Assembly: GCF_000708265.2 (NCBI RefSeq) | Contig: NZ_JCKI01000002.1 | Span: 682,001 to 746,000 of the forward strand | Source: Pedobacter sp. R20-19 | GTDB taxonomy: Bacteria > Bacteroidota > Bacteroidia > Sphingobacteriales > Sphingobacteriaceae | Direction of reading: 5' to 3' | Length of the DNA stretch: 64,000 nucleotides | In this document: piece after piece, positions 62,683-64,000 of the stretch | Layout of the letters: each line of letters opens with the position of its first letter | Position numbering within the stretch: position 1 is the first letter of the stretch | Position numbers and translations under genes: made by a program | Notes under the pieces: generated by a model | Database searches by the model: none | Seen by the model: the letters and a program-made list of their open reading frames with translations, nothing else | Told to the model about the DNA's origin: nothing

Positions 62683-63147
62683 ATGAAAAAAAATCTTCTA
62701 TACATTGCCTTTGCTGCTGTTCCATTTATTTTTGCCTGTAACCAATCTGAAAAGAAAGCTGATTCAGCAAAAAAGGATTCTGTTATGAGTGAAACCTGTT
62801 ATGCATCATCATTTGAAAAGGATAGCGCAGCCATGATTTTGAAAACAATGGCATCTGGGAAAATTACAGGTTCTCTATTAGTAAAATATGCTGATAAGCC
62901 CCAAAATAAAGGTGAGATTAATGGTAAGTTTCATGGGGATACGCTTTTAGTTGATTATCGGTTCAATACTGGCAACGATACCACTAGAGCATATACTAAC
63001 CCACTGGCATTTTTGAAAAAAGAAGGAAAACTGGTTATGGGCGTAGCGCAAATTGAAACCACACTTGGCAGGTCATATTTTGTTAAAGGCAAGCCTATTA
63101 ACTATGACGCAGGGAAATTTACTTTTATAGAGGTTCCTTGTAAATAA
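62683..63147 (+). CDS. hypothetical lipoprotein
   Basis: A 154-residue protein with a lipobox-type signal peptide (PFIFACN, Cys19), a Lys/Ser/Asp linker and a mature part of alternating strands (LLVKYADKP, LLVDYRFNTGNDTTRAY, FTFIEVPCK). Two more Cys near the start of the mature part and at the C-terminal end could form a disulfide. No family is recognised. It has its own spacing after the terminator, so it is not clearly in the sulfate operon. Confidence 0.65.
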   Translation: MKKNLLYIAFAAVPFIFACNQSEKKADSAKKDSVMSETCYASSFEKDSAAMILKTMASGKITGSLLVKYADKPQNKGEINGKFHGDTLLVDYRFNTGNDTTRAYTNPLAFLKKEGKLVMGVAQIETTLGRSYFVKGKPINYDAGKFTFIEVPCK

Positions 63148-63451
63148 TACGATGTTTAAGGATTAAAAATCCTTAGTAAGATTAGTCTGGATTACAAATC
63201 CAGACCAACGTAATTTTGTTAGTCCGGAAATCTTTTCCGGACTTCTATAACTGTGGATTTCTAATCCACCATGAAGATTCAATAGCTTAATTTTGAAAGT
63301 TTATGAATTTGAATTAACTCGCACCGAATATTAAGTTTGATTTAAGGATTAAACTCCTTAGTAAGATCAGTCATGATTATAAATCCTGACCAACGTAAAT
63401 AAAAAACAAATAACGCTTATACAAAATACTAAATAAAAAATATTTTAAAAT
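63148..63451. other. gap of small palindromes
   Basis: Holds the repeated units listed separately, plus hairpins agtccggaaa/tttccggact (63221-63243) and gtggatt/aatccac (63253-63269). No gene. Confidence 0.5.
63157..63395. repeat. two copies of an about 54-bp palindromic unit
   Basis: Copy 1 at 63157-63210 and copy 2 at 63343-63395 both start taaggatt, contain a small palindrome (aaggattaaaaatcctt in the first), continue agtaagat-agtc and end caaatcc/taaatcc-gaccaacg. They fill most of the spacer. A REP-like element. Confidence 0.7.
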
Positions 63452-63486
63452 AAATTACTACAATTTCTATAGACTTTGTATATTTG
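63452..63486 (+). promoter_or_regulatory. promoter of the second methyltransferase gene
   Basis: Ends in TATATTTG (63479-63486). 31 of 35 bases equal the promoter at 54708-54742, so both genes should respond to the same regulator. The start of transcription is expected near 63490, giving a 35-base leader without the Cys peptide or terminator. Confidence 0.6.
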
Positions 63487-63524
63487 ACTAATTAATAAAT
63501 GATCACGAGCTAATCTTTTCTGTC

Positions 63525-64000
63525 ATGATTTTAAATAAAGTTGAAAAAGCGAACATTGAACCAAAAATTACACTATTAGGTGCTGGTCCTGGTGACCCGG
63601 ATTTATTCAGTTTAAAAGGTGTTAAAGCATTAAAAACAGCTGATGTTGTTTTGTACGATGCAAATGTAAACGAAGCTTTATTATGTCATGCACCTGATGA
63701 TATTCCAAAAGTTTATGTAGGTAAGCGCACTGATGATGAAGATTTTTCACAGGATGCTGTAAATAAGCTAATTATAGATTATGCGCTAAACTATGGTCAC
63801 GTGGTGCGGTTGAAAAGTGGTGATCCATTCTTTTTTGCTAAAGGTTATGAAGAAATCGACGTAGCTGAATCATATAGTATTCCAACTGAAATTATCCCTG
63901 GTATTTCGAGTGCTACTGGTGCACCAAGCTTGCAAAAAATCCCTATGATCTATAAAGATTTAAGTGAGAGTTTTTGGGCGGTAACCGGGACCAATTCAAA
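63525..64000 (+). CDS. second, degenerate SUMT-like methyltransferase (partial)
   Basis: Opens at ATG 63525 and runs off the right edge; 158 residues are seen. It is a clear paralogue of the gene at 57111-57881 (GAGPGDP at 19-25, YVGKRTD, GHVVRLK). Key positions differ: the GGDPFVFGRG motif is SGDPFFFAKG here, and the VTHRG motif is MIYKD. These segments lie at the substrate and cofactor site of SUMT, so the protein may have a different activity or none. It has the same promoter block as the sulfite reductase operon. Confidence 0.8.
   Translation, partial: MILNKVEKANIEPKITLLGAGPGDPDLFSLKGVKALKTADVVLYDANVNEALLCHAPDDIPKVYVGKRTDDEDFSQDAVNKLIIDYALNYGHVVRLKSGDPFFFAKGYEEIDVAESYSIPTEIIPGISSATGAPSLQKIPMIYKDLSESFWAVTGTNS

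Noticed and set aside
1..64000. tRNA, rRNA or prophage genes
   Set aside because: I looked for tRNA-like cloverleaf ends, rRNA signatures and phage structural genes and saw none; small RNAs cannot be excluded by eye.

Overview
The window reads as chromosomal DNA of a Bacteroidota bacterium of the Sphingobacteriaceae type (Pedobacter or a close relative). The evidence is a SusC/SusD pair, TAnnTTTG-type promoter boxes, LytTR and LytS-type regulators, AT-rich gene-poor spacers, Shine-Dalgarno-poor starts and a DUF6520-like small protein. The genus is an inference from gene content. I saw no rRNA or tRNA gene, transposase, phage gene or CRISPR array.

Layout. 1-7.4 kb (+): the end of a GH20 hexosaminidase, then a tight operon of GntP-family permease, RidA, a D-serine dehydratase/D-threonine aldolase-like PLP enzyme, an M19 dipeptidase and a GH3 glycosidase; it looks like scavenging of amino-sugar and D-amino-acid material. 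7.5-16.4 kb (-): an outer-membrane barrel protein and a five-gene operon of RND efflux pump plus its own LytS/LytTR two-component system. Both units share a promoter layout with direct repeats that fit LytTR binding. 16.6-22.6 kb (+): an MFS transporter, an ArsB-like permease, a duplicated-domain secreted protein and an OmpR-type two-component system. 22.7-36 kb: DoxX, a Crp/Fnr regulator and a dense set of stand-alone sensor kinases and response regulators, with a zinc alcohol dehydrogenase among them. Inside it lie a degenerate LytS-like protein, a LytTR regulator and, between them, a 40-residue Thr-rich peptide gene with its own terminator.

36-42 kb: a DUF6520-like small protein, then SusD, SusC and a TlpA-like thioredoxin on the minus strand. 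42.8-48.3 kb: a small XRE-type regulator behind a perfect 22-bp palindrome, two PRISE-type reductases, a Crp/Fnr and an AraC regulator, and a short-chain dehydrogenase. 48.4-53.6 kb: stress and envelope genes (DUF892 ferritin-like protein with a Lys-rich tail, DUF808 membrane protein, M23 peptidase, metallophosphoesterase, small hypotheticals).

53.8-64 kb (+): assimilatory sulfate reduction. The order is an Rrf2 regulator with four clustered Cys, a HEPN-tailed sulfite reductase, uroporphyrinogen-III methyltransferase, precorrin-2 dehydrogenase, TauE-like exporter, APS-type CysH, CysD, CysN, a lipoprotein, and a second, degenerate methyltransferase running off the end. The most interesting signal is upstream of the sulfite reductase. 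A near-leaderless 22-codon reading frame with adjacent Cys-Cys codons is followed by an intrinsic terminator just before the first structural gene, the layout of a cysteine-responsive attenuator. Its promoter block (31 of 35 bases identical) recurs in front of the second methyltransferase.
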